Assembly (NCBI GenBank): GCA_003550325.1
Contig: QKWP01000060.1
Span: 131,952 to 195,951 of the forward strand
Direction of reading: 5' to 3'
DNA: 64,000 bases
Source of the DNA: Gigaspora rosea
Taxonomy: Eukaryota; Glomeromycota; Glomeromycetes; Diversisporales; Gigasporaceae
The first letter of the stretch is position 1. Every line of letters starts with the position of its first letter. Under the pieces are notes generated by a model. The model saw only the letters and a list, made by a program, of their open reading frames with translations. It was not told the origin of the DNA and ran no database searches. The translations under genes and the position numbers were made by a program. Of the stretch, positions 45,521 to 57,427 are shown in pieces.

Positions 45521-47541
45521 TTATCTAGTACAAAGGTTATATATTACATATTTCAGCAAAAACCCCAAAATTTAAGAAGCAAAAAAACAGTTTTTGGCAA
45601 TTATTTTGGTATTCAGTAGTTCAATTTGAATAAACTTTTTTTAAAATAAAGCTCTTAGCAAGACACATCTAACAAAAAAAGTTCATTTAATTCTGATTAC
45701 TAGATCAGAAGTTGTTTAAGAAATATAGTTTTGTCATTTTTAGCAAATTAGATCAAAATTGGCTAAATCCAGTTATGACCTATATAAAAGATGTCTGGAG
45801 TCCTGTGGCATGTATGATAAAAACCAACTTATTAAGTTTGTATAGCCTAAATATTTTAAGTTTTAAAAAATGTAGATTATAAGCATATTTATAGCAATTT
45901 TTTAAACAAATTTGTTTAAATTTGTTTAAAGTTTAAGAGATAATATATCTAATTTTTAATTTTAATTAAAATAATAAATTTTATTATAAATTACTATCAA
46001 TTTACTTTTATTATTTATATTTTTATATTTATAATATTTATCTATTTATTATATATTTTAATATCTTTTATTTATTTATTTAATTATTATTAGTAAATAT
46101 TAAAATTGTTTTTTTTTAATACAATAAATAAAATATAATAGCAGATAGATTATAGTCTATATTTTTTTTAAAATAACTAATATAGTATACTACTATAATA
46201 ATTTTATAGCAATTAATAATTATACAGTACTTTAAAATTTATATATACTGTAATTATAAAAAAAATTTTATAGATATCTTAAAATTATTATTTTTATTGC
46301 ATATTATAATGTAATACAATTACTAACTATAGTAAAAAATAAAAATATTGTACTACTATAAAAAAATTGTTTTTAAAATCTTTTTAAATATTGTGCATAA
46401 TTTTATATTTTCAATGTCTAATATACATTATATAAATATGTATATATACATATATATATTATAAATATATAATAGTTTTGTCAACACATACAGTATATTC
46501 AATATGTTAAAAGTTGTACGTAGTAATATACCGTATATATTGTTTTTTAATACAGCATATATACACAGAAAATCTAAATATATACTATAATTAATACGTT
46601 TTTATTAATTAAAAAAAAAAAATCAATTGATTAGATACAATTAGATACCCAATACTATAACGATACGCCTTTACAAATAACTATAAGTACGTACGTACGT
46701 AAGTAAGTATACCTTGGTGTCAGTTTATTTGTTTGTTACATTGTTTAAAACACTTATATAATACGATTATTTTCATGTAAACACACTGGAATGGTTTTTT
46801 TTTTTTTTTATTTTTTTTGAGAATAATGATAATCTTGCATACTGTAACAAATTCTTTAACGCAAAACCAGAAGTGAACGGGCTTAGCTTTTTTCGGATTT
46901 AAGATCTTCAGTATAAAAAAATTTTCCGGATCCGTGGATTTTAAAGCAATACGTAATTTTGCACATTGCTGACAGATCTGTCTTTAATAACATAAATGGA
47001 ATGATTAAGAATAGATTCTCATGTAATATCGATAGAGCTTGTGAAATTCTTCTACATGAAATTAATAATCTAACAATGAAATGACAACTTTGTTGGGAAT
47101 CTTCAATTTTAAAGATTTTTTCCTGTTTAGTTAATTAGTTATCACTGTTACGATGTATAGACGATCTATTGTTTTCGTAAATCTAAATTATTCGGAAATC
47201 TTATCGTACATTATAAACGCATGAGCCACAAAGTAAATTGGCATTTGAATTCGTTTAGGTCAATGTTACAAACTTGTCAGAGATCGGCCTTTTGAGCATT
47301 GGGCATTTGGGGAGATTTACAGTTTAAGTAATGATCGTATATAACGCTCATCAATGATTCCCATTTAATATGAAATGTATGTGCGCAATAGATTTACAAT
47401 TCTTTGGCACAACAGCTCGAGTATCAGAAACTGCATTATCTTTTTCCTTTGTTCTTATTATAAAAACAATAGGTCTATTGTTCCTGAAAAATTTAATGCG
47501 TATAGAATAAAAAAAAAAAAATAAAATAAAAAAAACAATAG

Positions 47542-47605
<64 letters not shown>

Positions 47606-48273
47606 ATTCCCATTCCAAGACTAGCTAGCATTTACTATGAAAACGCAGTGCCAACAAATAATTACCTAATGATAAATAATAATAAACTATGTAAGGCTGG
47701 TTACGTATATACATGAAGTGTGTAAGTATAGTAAGTATATAGTACAGTATAGTACAATATAACAGTATAGTACAGTATAGCAGTATAGTACAGTAAGTTG
47801 AATTATGTATATATATATTTTTCCTAATAGCCAGGCTTGTGACTGTACAGAATGAGTCTTTCCATATATGCATTTATTTAGTTCGATTTTAAATGGTACC
47901 CTCATATGGGAAAGCACATACCTGCAATTCTGCCCCGACCATCAAAGTTTCCAATGCAACTGTAAGTTCTCACGCGACTGATTCAGTGGTCTTTGCAAAA
48001 AACTCTATTTAATACAGATTATTATGTAAGATTTATAAATTCCTTTTCATCTGCTCAATTTTGCAGATTGTACTGGTAAAAAAAATTTTTTTTTTTGTAT
48101 ATAAATATTCGCGATCTTTATGACGTTCGAAAAAAATAAAGTGAAATCGTCCTTTCGCATTTTCATTTTTCGACTTTGAAAGCTACATTCTTTGTTTTTT
48201 TTTTTTTTTCTATACGATTATATATATATATAACTCATCGAACCGTTTAACTTGTTTTCTTTACAACGTCGAA
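45521..48273. other. AT-rich intergenic DNA and bZIP upstream region
   Basis: No gene supported. Includes very AT-rich tracts (45900-46620), a poly(T)/poly(A) tract at 47538-47612, and a short minisatellite AGTATAGTAC (47727-47805). The stretch 46840-47480 is slightly less AT-rich but has no readable frame. The last few hundred bases should contain the bZIP promoter; a TATATATATA run at about 48220 is the only TATA-like feature. Confidence 0.5.
47727..47805. repeat. AGTATAGTAC minisatellite
   Basis: Several imperfect copies of AGTATAGTAC/AGTATAGCAGT in tandem, about 450 bp upstream of the bZIP start. No further function is implied. Confidence 0.7.
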
Positions 48274-50199
48274 ATGTCTTATAATTCAGTGTACACACAC
48301 ACACACACACACACACATTCACAACCTACCATGTACAGGACGTCGTTTTCTCCACCTCTTCATAATAGCGGTACCACTACAAACAGTGGTACAACTAATG
48401 GGCCCTACTACCTCCATCCTAACACTCCGTCCATAAACGACCACCCACAGTCACACCAACAACAGATGGCGTCTCAAGCTTTGCAACAAAATTCAATGGC
48501 AACTGCTAACACTCAATGGTCTTCACCTGATAAGCAACGCCTAAGCTCTCAAATCTTTACTCCTGGATCTACTAATATGTCTTTCGGTTCCGGTTATCCG
48601 TCTGCAAACGGTTCAAGTATGTGAATTTTTTTGGGGGTTTTTTTTTTTTTTTTATTCCATCATTTTTATCATTTTTTTATCACGTTTACTTTTTTTTTTG
48701 GGGTCATCTGTTTGATTTTTCTTTATATGTATTTGTTGTGGCTTTGTCTACTTGGAATGCATCTGATTTTTATGCAAAAAAAAATCTTGCATAGTATCAT
48801 AATCAATAAGAAAAATATGAATGTGAATTTTAAATTTTTAAAACAATCCAACTTTGGAATGATCGATGTGATGAAGTGTTCATCTTGTCCGTAAAAAGTT
48901 TCAACTCTTGAGGGCAAACAATTTATTATTTATTTATTTATCATTTTGAGTTGTTCTATTTATCTATTCTTTTTTAATTCGTTCATCTTTCTTGTGTATA
49001 CGTCTATCACTCTTCTTTTTGTTACTATTCATTTATTATTTATAATTATTTTTTTTTTTTTATCATAATTTTTTTTTTAACTCAAATTTATTTACACTTT
49101 CTTTTCCTTTTTTTTTTTTTTTTTTAATTTCAGTATACAACAAACATCTCACGTATTAGATTACAAAAAAGTCCTCCGCACAATGATGGATGTTCCAAAT
49201 ATTTCTTTACCTGCTCAATCCCCTCTTTCTTCCTTCGGTGTTCAGCAGCCCCCTACTGGTGCTCCTGCTCTTCCTCCTCCTCAGAATCAACCTGTTCAAC
49301 ATGTCGATATCTCTTCAAATGTTGCTAATATGTCTACTGGAAGAAATCAAAATCGAACTTTAACTAATTCTAAACGTGCCGCTCAAAATAGGGCTGCTCA
49401 ACGTGCTTTTCGTCAACGTAAAGATAGATATATTAAAGATTTAGAAGCAAAGGCTAAGAGTTTAGATTCTATGAAAAAACAATTTGAAGCTTTACTTAAA
49501 GAAAAAGATGAAATGGCTCAGATCATTCGTAATTTACGTATTGAGGTCGCTAAATATAAGGGCGAAGAGATAAGTGATGATGAAGGTCGTCAATCATTTG
49601 GTGGAAATAATAATCCTGCTAGTTCGAGTTCTTCTTATTCTCATTATGGAAATCATGCGAGAGATGATGAATCTCAAGGTCTCGGTGAAGAACCTTGGCT
49701 TAGACATAAGGATGGTCGTAAGGAAGGTTCATATAATATGAATGATGAACGACCTAGTTCCTTCCCTTTCTCTCCTAGTTCTTCTTCATCGAGTTCATCT
49801 ACAACAAATCGTTCTGGATCCGGTCTTACTGAATCTTCACAAAGAGGATCTGGTTTAATTTTACCATCTGGTCAAAATACTGATTCCTCTGTTGAACCTT
49901 ATTTTAGACCTGATTATCGTAATGCTAATTCCCATTCTAGTCCTTCTCCACCTTCATCATCTGCTGATCGTAATATTCGTGGTTCATATAATAATAATTC
50001 CGTTTCAAATGGAAGACCAGGTTATTCCAGTAATGAAGAAGATACTGATCGTGTATATGATGATCTGTGCGAGTTATTAAAGACTAGAACTCGTCCTGCA
50101 TTACCCCATAATATTAATGTATGGCCGTCATCTCATCCTCATTCGCCAAATCAAACAAACGTTGTGGCGACAAATGGAAGTGGTACTGTTGTTGGGTAA
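48274..50199 (+). CDS. AP-1/Yap-like bZIP transcription factor (two exons)
   Basis: Exon 2 encodes a basic region NSKRAAQNRAAQRAFRQRKD, the fungal AP-1/Yap signature, followed by a short leucine zipper (Leu, Leu, Phe, Lys, Ile in heptads from DLEAKAKSLD). A Ser/Asn-rich region follows, then DDLCELLKTRTRPALP near the C-terminus. There is one Cys in exon 2, so the paired Cys-rich redox domains of Yap1/Pap1 are absent; a KapC-like AP-1 relative is more likely. Exon 1 (from ATG 48274) gives a His/Thr, Gln, Ser-rich low-complexity N-terminus containing a CA-repeat-encoded His-Thr run. Splicing keeps one frame of about 470 codons; alternatively the protein begins at ATG 49183 (338 aa). The product should act in the nucleus as a DNA-binding dimer. 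Confidence 0.85.
48291..48317 (+). repeat. (AC)n microsatellite inside exon 1
   Basis: About thirteen AC dinucleotides encode alternating Thr and His. Length change by one unit would shift the exon 1 frame, so it could vary between strains if translation really starts at 48274. Confidence 0.85.
48621..49133 (+). other. Intron of the bZIP gene (preferred model)
   Basis: GTGAAT at 48621 to TTTCAG at 49133 (513 nt) keeps frame and reads GSSIIQQTSHVLDYKK across the junction. A better-looking donor GTATGT starts four bases earlier (48617) but with this acceptor breaks the frame within nine codons; with TAG at 49159 it is again in frame. The acceptor follows a long T-rich tract. Confidence 0.55.
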
Positions 50200-51619
50200 A
50201 CGGCCGTTCTGGTATTAAAACTTAACCAATAAGCAAAAGCAAAAATCAAAAAAAAATATAAAAAAAAAAAAAAAAAAAAGAACAAATAGGGGAAAAAAAA
50301 ATTGAACGTTATTATTAGTATTGTCAAGAAAAACATTTTGGTAGGTTTTTTTACGTTTCCCTTTATTTTTTATTTTATTTTATTTTATTTTTTTTTGTAT
50401 ACTTGTGGTGGTTCAAAAATAATGGATTCGCATTTCCAATAATAATCATCAATATGTGATTTACACCTTCAAGTATTCTCTCAATTTTTTTTCCTTTTTT
50501 TTCTTATTCACTCTTGCAGATGCTTTTATGTGTTCAAATCACTTCGTAAAAAGGTGAAATGAACATTTCCTCCTTTCTCTTCCGAAATTGGCTTTTTCTT
50601 GCACCGTACTTTTCCCTTTTTATTGTGTGTGTATGCTCATAATTTTTTTTTTCTTTTTTGCGTAAACAAAACTTTATTTGTCTTCTTATGACTATTTTAT
50701 AGTTTTTTTTTTTTATGAATATTCTCTATATGAAAAAAAATATTTCTCCTTATATTATAAGAGATATGATTTTTAATTTTATGATGGAATTTCTCTTTTT
50801 CGGCATAACATCTAACCTTTTACGCACGTTCGCGAAGGGTTATTATGATGTTATTTGTGTCTTTCGTTTTTATATTTTCCCGTTATTTTTAATACTTACC
50901 CGAGTAAATAATTTCTTTTAATTTTTCTTTTTTGTAAATTTTTTTTTTGCATTTTTTTTCTCATTTCTTTCTGCGTAAACGTAGAATGTTAATACAATCT
51001 TATACAGTTGTCAACATAAAAAAAAAAAAAAAAAACCACCGTACATACGAAATTTGTTTTTAAAAGTAGGTTCAATTATTGTAACAATCATTTAAGCTAG
51101 TTATTCTGTTTATATATAATTTTGTAAAAAAAAATTAATTTAAAAAAAAAAAAGAAAATTTTTCCAAAAATCTATATTGCACCTTTTCGACCTATTTATT
51201 TATTTATTTACTTAATAATGATAATTTAATCATTCGGCCGTTTGCGATTAAAAATACACAGTATGCAGTGTAAATAAAATAATCTTTGAAAAATGATACT
51301 ATTTGCTTAAAATAATTTCGATATTATATAACATAAACTGTACAAAAATTACATAAGAATTGTTAACCCATATCAAAATTTTTTATCTTTTTTTATCTAA
51401 TCTTTTTGAGAGTTACAAGATTAATTAATTTATTTTAGATGTACTGCATATGTTTTAAATAGCTAACTTTTTGTTATATATAGCAAAGATTTTGCTTTGA
51501 AGGACAAAATATTATATATTTTAAATTTTGAATATCATATTAACGTTATTAAGTAAAAATTAATTTTTAAATATAATATACGCTTATATAATATATATAG
51601 ATAATATTAGTTTCTGAAA
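50200..51619. other. bZIP 3' flank and AT-rich spacer
   Basis: Poly(A) and poly(T) runs, several AATAAA-like hexamers, no supported gene. A short frame at 50715-50921 is AT-driven and lacks any recognisable motif. Confidence 0.5.
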
Positions 51620-51751
51620 TATATGGGCTGCCGTCAATAGAAACTAGGATGGCATGTTACTATGTCCAAACTTCAAAATTCATTGCTGTGGCATTAATTT
51701 ATTTTTAAAATGTCAATCTGCCTCTTATTTCTATTGACGGTAGCCAATATA
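51620..51751. mobile_element. Short MITE (about 130 bp)
   Basis: TATATGGGCTGCCGTCAATA at the left pairs with TATATTGGCTACCGTCAATA inverted at the right (about 24-bp arms, few mismatches). Flanking TA dinucleotides fit Tc1/mariner-type insertion but the AT-rich context makes that weak. Confidence 0.75.
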
Positions 51752-52059
51752 TTATATATATACTGTATATTAAATAACAAGTTAAAAAAAGCTTAGATAT
51801 AAAATTTATTTATAGTGTACATTATATAAAAATCTCTATAGCAGAAAGGAGCAATAGAAAAAAAAATCCAATTTTTAAAAAAATCCAATTTTTTAAAAAA
51901 TTAGATTAACATATATACTGTACAATTTTACAGAATTAAAATTTTTGATTTATTGTTTTTTACTATAAAAAGCTTTATATATAATTTTTATTACTATAAT
52001 AAAATTTAAAATATATTATAAACTAAAATAAAACTCATATATAAAATAACATTCAATTC

Positions 52060-53100
52060 ACACTCTTTCCGACAATCATCTGGACCAACTTTTCCACGAC
52101 AACCGAACTGTAGAAATCTATAGATAATATGCAACCTCTTACTACAAAACTTCTTTTGGAGTATTCGGGAACAAGAGTTCTACTCGGGGCAACTGAAAAA
52201 GAGCTGAAAAAGAAGTCTTGGGATAGGTCTTCCTGGAGTAAAACACAAAAACTATCGAATAGTAGTTGGTTACTAAGTAACCGGAAGTCTTTGTTATTAA
52301 GCTCAAACGGTTTTAAACTTTATGAAAGCTGCATATTTTTCTGTGGACTACAAAACTTACATGGTTTCAAACCCACAAAACAAGTTTGACCTCTTGGTAC
52401 TTTCCTCGTCCTTTTGGTCTTTTTCGAAATTTCGACAAAGTGGGCATTTTGGTTTACTCCCTCTAAAAGATCGACAATGTTTACCTCCCCTAATTGGGAA
52501 AGCAGCTACCATATTGGGATGAAGTTACGAGTGGATTTCGGCCTTTCGAAATAAACAACAACAACATGTGTTTGAGGAAACCTTGTACCGAAATTTTGTT
52601 CTAGAATATTCTTATAGCCGTAGTTTCTTTTACATACCTATCTCTACAGTTTTTTTTAGGTTAGAGGCCATTTTTTCTAGTAATAGTTTTTCGCCTACAT
52701 ATGATAAATTGAGTTTAGTTAGAGTAGAGACTACTTTTCTTAGTATCATGTAATTTTTAAAATAGCTCACTTGGTTCCGAGGCTTAATTGACCCGAGGCC
52801 TTGCCTTTCTTTTTTCTTTTTTCTATCATTTGTTTTTTCGTTTTCTTTGTTGTTTCTTTTTCTTTTTTACCCCTTTTATATATATTTTGCCCTTTAGTAG
52901 TTTAGTTTTTTCCTCTCACTTCCAAGAATATTTCCTTCAGGAAATGCCCTTGTATAGTGGAGCGAGGCTGATGGACTAGTTAGTGTCTCCCGAGATGCCA
53001 TGCGGCGATTCGCATTTGGTTTAGTTTAGCTAAATCGGATGATGCCTATGCTGTATTATTCTTTGTATAATGAGTTTGTACTATTTTTATAGTAGTATAA
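52060..53100 (-). repeat. Dispersed ~1-kb repeat, copy C (inverted)
   Basis: On the minus strand it shows the same landmarks as copies A and B: an A-rich block (about 52800-52900), AACATTGTCGATCTTTTAGAG (about 52485-52465), GACTTCTTTTTCAGCTCTTT (about 52220-52200) and the end GATTGTCGGAAAGAGTG (about 52080-52063). No intact frame. Three related copies in one window, two of them 1.4 kb apart, indicate a moderately repeated family. Confidence 0.6.
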
Positions 53101-53131
53101 TAAAATCAAAGAGGTCGTATTTGGTGAGTCT

Positions 53132-54037
53132 NTAAAATAACACCCTTTTTTATAATTCATCTTTTAAGTAAAAACAAATCAAACCAATTTTATTTTCAAA
53201 TTTTAATTTTGGTTTTTAAATTTAAAAATTTTTTATTTATATGTATATCTTATATTTAAACCAAACATAGTATTTTTTTAAAAAAATAAATTAATTATAC
53301 TACTAAATAAAAAAAGATATTTAATTGATGATCCACCAGTCATCAGGTGCATGATCATAGTGTAACATGATGCAGATCACTATGTAAATTACTATATATG
53401 TGAATGCTATGATTGTCCAAGGAAAAATATTTTTTTACTAAGTTAATCGATCTTATCAACTAATTGAAAGTTGTAGAGCTCGACGTTGCGGTTCTAATGG
53501 TAGTTAAAACATCCAAATCGGCCCAGTGGAAACTAAGATATCTTTAAAAAACGCGTCAACGACTATATAAAATTTCTAAAATTGTTTATATAGAAATTTT
53601 ATATAGTCGTTGACGCGTTTTTTAAAGATATCTTGGCTTCTACCAGGCCGATTTGGATGATTTAACTACTATTAGAACCGCAACGACGAGCTCTACAACT
53701 TTCAATTTTTGACAAGATCGATTAACTTAGTAAAAAAATATTTTTCCTTGGACGATCGTAGCATTCACATATATAGTAATTTACATAGTGATCTGCATCA
53801 TGTTACACTATGATCATGCACCTGATGACTGGTGGATCATCAATTAAATATCTTTTTTTATTTAGTAGTATAATTAATTTATTTTTTTAAAAAAATACTA
53901 TGTTTGGTTTAAATATAAGATATACATATAAATAAAAAATTTTTAAATTTAAAAACCAAAATTAAAATTTGAAAATAAAATTGGTTTGATTTGTTTTTAC
54001 TTAAAAGATGAATTATAAAAAAGGGTGTTATTTTATG
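53132..54037. repeat. ~906-bp near-perfect palindrome (fold-back)
   Basis: The left arm (53132 to 53578) reappears as its reverse complement at 53591-54037, with a loop of about 12 bases. Arms differ by only a few substitutions and short indels. An undetermined base (n) at 53132 marks the outer end of the left arm. No coding. See findings for the interpretation as element or assembly artefact. Confidence 0.9.
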
Positions 54038-54710
54038 GCGACCCGTGACCGACCAATCAAATTCGATCACGTGCATCACGTGCTTGTACAAGCATGTGAT
54101 GCACGTGATCGAATTTGATTGGTCGAACATATAAACTTAAAAAAAATTATTTGAAGGCGTTAAAGCCAGGTTCCGGTTCCAAGTTCTAATTTTTATTTAA
54201 TTTATTTTTTTTTTATTTTTTTTTTTAACTTATAATTATCGTAATTTTTTTTTTCTAGAATTAAAGAAAACGAACGACAATAAAACGGGATAGCAAGAAA
54301 ACGGGATGACAAGAAAACCGGAAGACAAGAAAACTGAAGAGTTTATTAATTTTCAATGTTTATTAATAATTAAAAAAAATAGTACAAACAAAATCGTCTA
54401 AACTAAAACAAACGAAACTCCACAGTGCCCTTTATTCAATTCCTTAAACCCCACGCTAAACACTTGTTTTCCCGTAAGGCGCCAAACAAGTCCGATCTCT
54501 TGACTTCGACAACTCCGCGACTAACTCCAATTACGATGACTCCAACGACAATGGTAATCGATTGCGACTTCATTAACGATGAAAAATATCTAAAAAAAAA
54601 AACATATTAGTAACAAAAAAAAAATAAAAAAAAAGTCTTCGTAAAAATATACCGCCGTTTTCAAACTAAAAGAACCTCCAACATTAAAAAAATAAGAAAA
54701 AAAAAAAAAA

Positions 54711-54741
<31 letters not shown>

Positions 54742-55392
54742 CAAAAAAAAACCAAAAAAAAAAAACTATCAATTATTTATCTTTTGCCATTTTATATCCA
54801 AGCCATTTTCAATGAATTATACATCGGGAAAGAAAAAAAAACTGCGATAAAGACAAAAAATATGAAAAATACTGCGATAAAAAAAAATGATGAAACAAAA
54901 AACAACAAAAAAGAAAAAAAAAAGAAAAGAAACTTACGAAAGAAAACCCGACGAAAAAATAGCGAAAAAAAAATGAAAATGTAAAAAAATAAAACGACGA
55001 ACAAAAAAAAATGCGAAAAAAACTGACAAAAAAAAAAGAAAAAAAAGATTCCGAAAAACAAAAAAAAAACCAAAACCAAAAAAACTGACGAGAAGAACAA
55101 CGAGAAGAAAGACGAAAAGAACGACGAGAAGAAAACCGAAAAAACGACGAGAAAAAACACGAAAAAAATGACGAAAAAAAAATGAAAAAAAACGACAACA
55201 AAAAAAAACTACTAAACTTTTGTACCTGTTTGCCGTTATATTCTAGCGCGACAATTCCAAGACAACTCGAAAAGAAGTATCCAAAACGACTTCGGGCTAG
55301 AAGAAAAAAAAAACAAAAAAAAACTGATTATCTCATTGTTTATATATGATCGCCAATCTCAAAAATGATTGGTTGATCATATAAGGGTCGCC
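54038..55392. mobile_element. TIR element with GGCGACCC termini, A-rich interior
   Basis: Left end GGCGACCCGTGACCGACCAA and, inverted at the right, GGCGACCCTTATATGATCAA followed by CCAATCA. The interior is low complexity: repeated AAAACGGGATAGCAAGAAAA-like motifs (54270-54330), poly(A) (54700-54775) and CGACGAGAAGAA-like runs (55085-55170). Reading frames there are compositional only. The superfamily is not determinable; no clear target duplication. Confidence 0.55.
54051..54124. repeat. 74-bp palindrome with CACGTG motifs
   Basis: Two 36-base arms (starting GACCAATCAAATTCGATCAC) around a central TA, one mismatch. It contains the E-box/ABRE-type hexamer CACGTG three times. It lies just inside the left end of the next element. 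Confidence 0.88.
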
Positions 55393-55514
55393 ATTTCATT
55401 TTTGCCTATAAAAAATATAAATATATAAATTTTATTTGTTTTTTCTTATATAAAAACTTTTAATTTGCTATATTAACAACAAGAGAATATAAATTTGTTA
55501 TACCCATGACATGT

Positions 55515-57050
55515 TGCACCCCTGATTCGACCAATCAAATTGCACGATTTTATAGGCAAAAAAATTTATTTTTTAAAAATTAAAAATTTTATTTAATAAA
55601 GTGTAAAATAGATATAAAAAAGATGTCATATAACATAAAATTTTATTCTGAACAATTTTTTTAAGTCATAAAGATAGATTGATTGTCTTAGTAAAAAAAT
55701 GTTTTATAGAAAAATCCAAAATTTCCAAAGTTAGCACATATAAATCTTTTTTTTTACTAAAACAATCTACTCTTTTAACTTAAAAAAGTTGTTTAGCATA
55801 AAATTTTACATATAATACTTAAATATTAATATAGATTAAATTAGTAAAAAAAAGTTTTATATGTGCTAACGTTCGAAATTTTTGATTTTTCTTATAAAAT
55901 GTTTTTTTTTACTAAGACAATCAATCTTTATGACTTAGAAAAAGTTGTTTAGACACTTTAACAACAACAACAAAAAAAAAGAAAAAGTTGTTCAGAATAA
56001 AATTTTACACTATATACTTTGATATTGCTTAGGGAGCTTCCAGAAATCAGCCGATTTCTAGGTGGGTGGGTGGGTCAAGTATCAGGTGTAATTACGGCCA
56101 AAATTTTATAATTCTGGCCAAAGTTGCAAAATTATTTTTGACCAAAATTATAGATTTATTAATAATATTTAATAATTAATAACTTTTGATCTACTGGACC
56201 AAATTTAATGATTCAACTACCAGAATGATCCTCTCAATGAGAGGATTCTAGTGAGCCCAAAATTATTAAAATCCAATCACAGGATCCTTGATCAGAATAG
56301 ATTTGTGTTACTATAAAAGTTCTATAATTTATTTAATAATTATAACCCATTTATAGTAACACAAATTTATTTCGATCTTAGAATCCTGTGATTGGATTTT
56401 AACAATTTCGAGCTTGTTAGAATCCTCGCATTGAGAGGATCATTTTGGTAGTAAAATCATTAAAATCGGCCCAGTAGATCAGAAGTTATTATCAATTAAA
56501 TATTAAAATTTAATTGTTAATAACTTCTGATCTACTAGGCCAATTTCGATGATTTTGCTACCAAAATGATCCTCTCAATGAGAGGATTCTAACAAGCCCA
56601 AAATCGTTAAAATACAATCACAGAATACTAAGATAGAAATAAATTTGTATTACTATAAATGGGTTATAATTATTTAATAAATTATAGAACTTTTATAGTA
56701 ACACAAATCTATTCTGATCACAGGGTCCTGTGATTGAATTTTAACAATTTTGGGCTCACTAAAATCCTTTCATTGAGAGGATCATTTTGGTAGTTGAATC
56801 ATCAAATTTGGTTCAGTAGATCAAAAGTTATTTGCTATTAAATATTATTTAACTTTTTAATAATCGTAAAATCTGATTGGCTAATTGGGGTATCAGGTGT
56901 GGGTGGGTGGGGGTAGGCTCATAGTAAACAAAAATCAGCTGATTTCTGGAAGCTCCCTTATTTATTTTTACATTTTATTAGTTAATTTTTAAAAATAAAA
57001 TTTTTTGTTTACAAAATTATGCGATTTGATTGGTCAGAATCAGGGTGCGA
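55515..57050. mobile_element. TIR element carrying a nested PIF-like insertion
   Basis: Left arm GCACCCCTGATTCGACCAAT and inverted right arm CGCACCCTGATTCTGACCAA continue with similar AT-rich sequence for about 100 bp. The dispersed repeat seen at 34935 appears interrupted by it (pieces on both sides). Between 55640 and 56020 internal inverted copies of a TTTTTTACTAAGACAATC segment occur. The PIF-like element sits near its right side. Confidence 0.6.
56032..56957. mobile_element. PIF/Harbinger-like palindromic element, 926 bp
   Basis: Ends GGGAGCTTCCAGAAATCAGC and its inverse, flanked by TTA on both sides (56029-56031, 56958-56960), matching the TWA target and GGG start of PIF/Harbinger elements. 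The whole body is a palindrome centred near 56505, and each half contains its own smaller inverted repeat centred near 56335 and 56680, so a GATCCTCTCAATGAGAGGAT block occurs four times. No coding. Confidence 0.8.
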
Positions 57051-57114
57051 CAAATTTCTATTCTCTAACAATAAAATAGGCCTTTTTCAAAAATTAATTT
57101 TAGTACTATAAAAT

Positions 57115-57427
57115 GCTATATAAAAGACTCCTTATGATAGTAGATCCTCTATGTATCATTCCTGGGTCTACAATATAGGTTAAGATTTTTGTAAAAAATA
57201 AAAGACCTAGATATACTATGATCTAAAATAATAAAGACCTGGGTATACTATAGAATAAACATTCAAATAGCTTAAAAATAAAATATAATTTGTATTATTT
57301 GTGCTATATTTATATTTTCTAGTACTGGATTCTTATATAAAATTCAAATTCATATCTGTACAATAGATTTACAAATCTACTATCAGGTTTAAAATTAAGA
57401 AAATACAGGTCTTTTATATAGCAGTTT
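57115..57427. mobile_element. Possible MITE with GCTATATAAAAGAC termini
   Basis: GCTATATAAAAGAC near 57116 and GTCTTTTATATAGC near 57408 form short inverted ends, with shared AAAGACCTAGATATAC/AAAGACCTGGGTATAC segments inside. Short arms in AT-rich DNA make this tentative. Confidence 0.4.

Noticed and set aside
46840..47480. Possible degenerate gene fragment before the bZIP promoter
   Set aside because: Slightly less AT-rich, but all frames are broken every 20-30 codons and I recognise no motif.
50715..50921. 68-codon frame downstream of the bZIP gene
   Set aside because: Composition-driven hydrophobic frame in AT-rich DNA with no motif, splice evidence or homologue in the window.
54590..55201. 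Phe-rich minus-strand and Lys-rich plus-strand reading frames
   Set aside because: They arise from poly(A)/poly(T) and AAAACGACG-like low complexity; no motif or conservation supports a protein.
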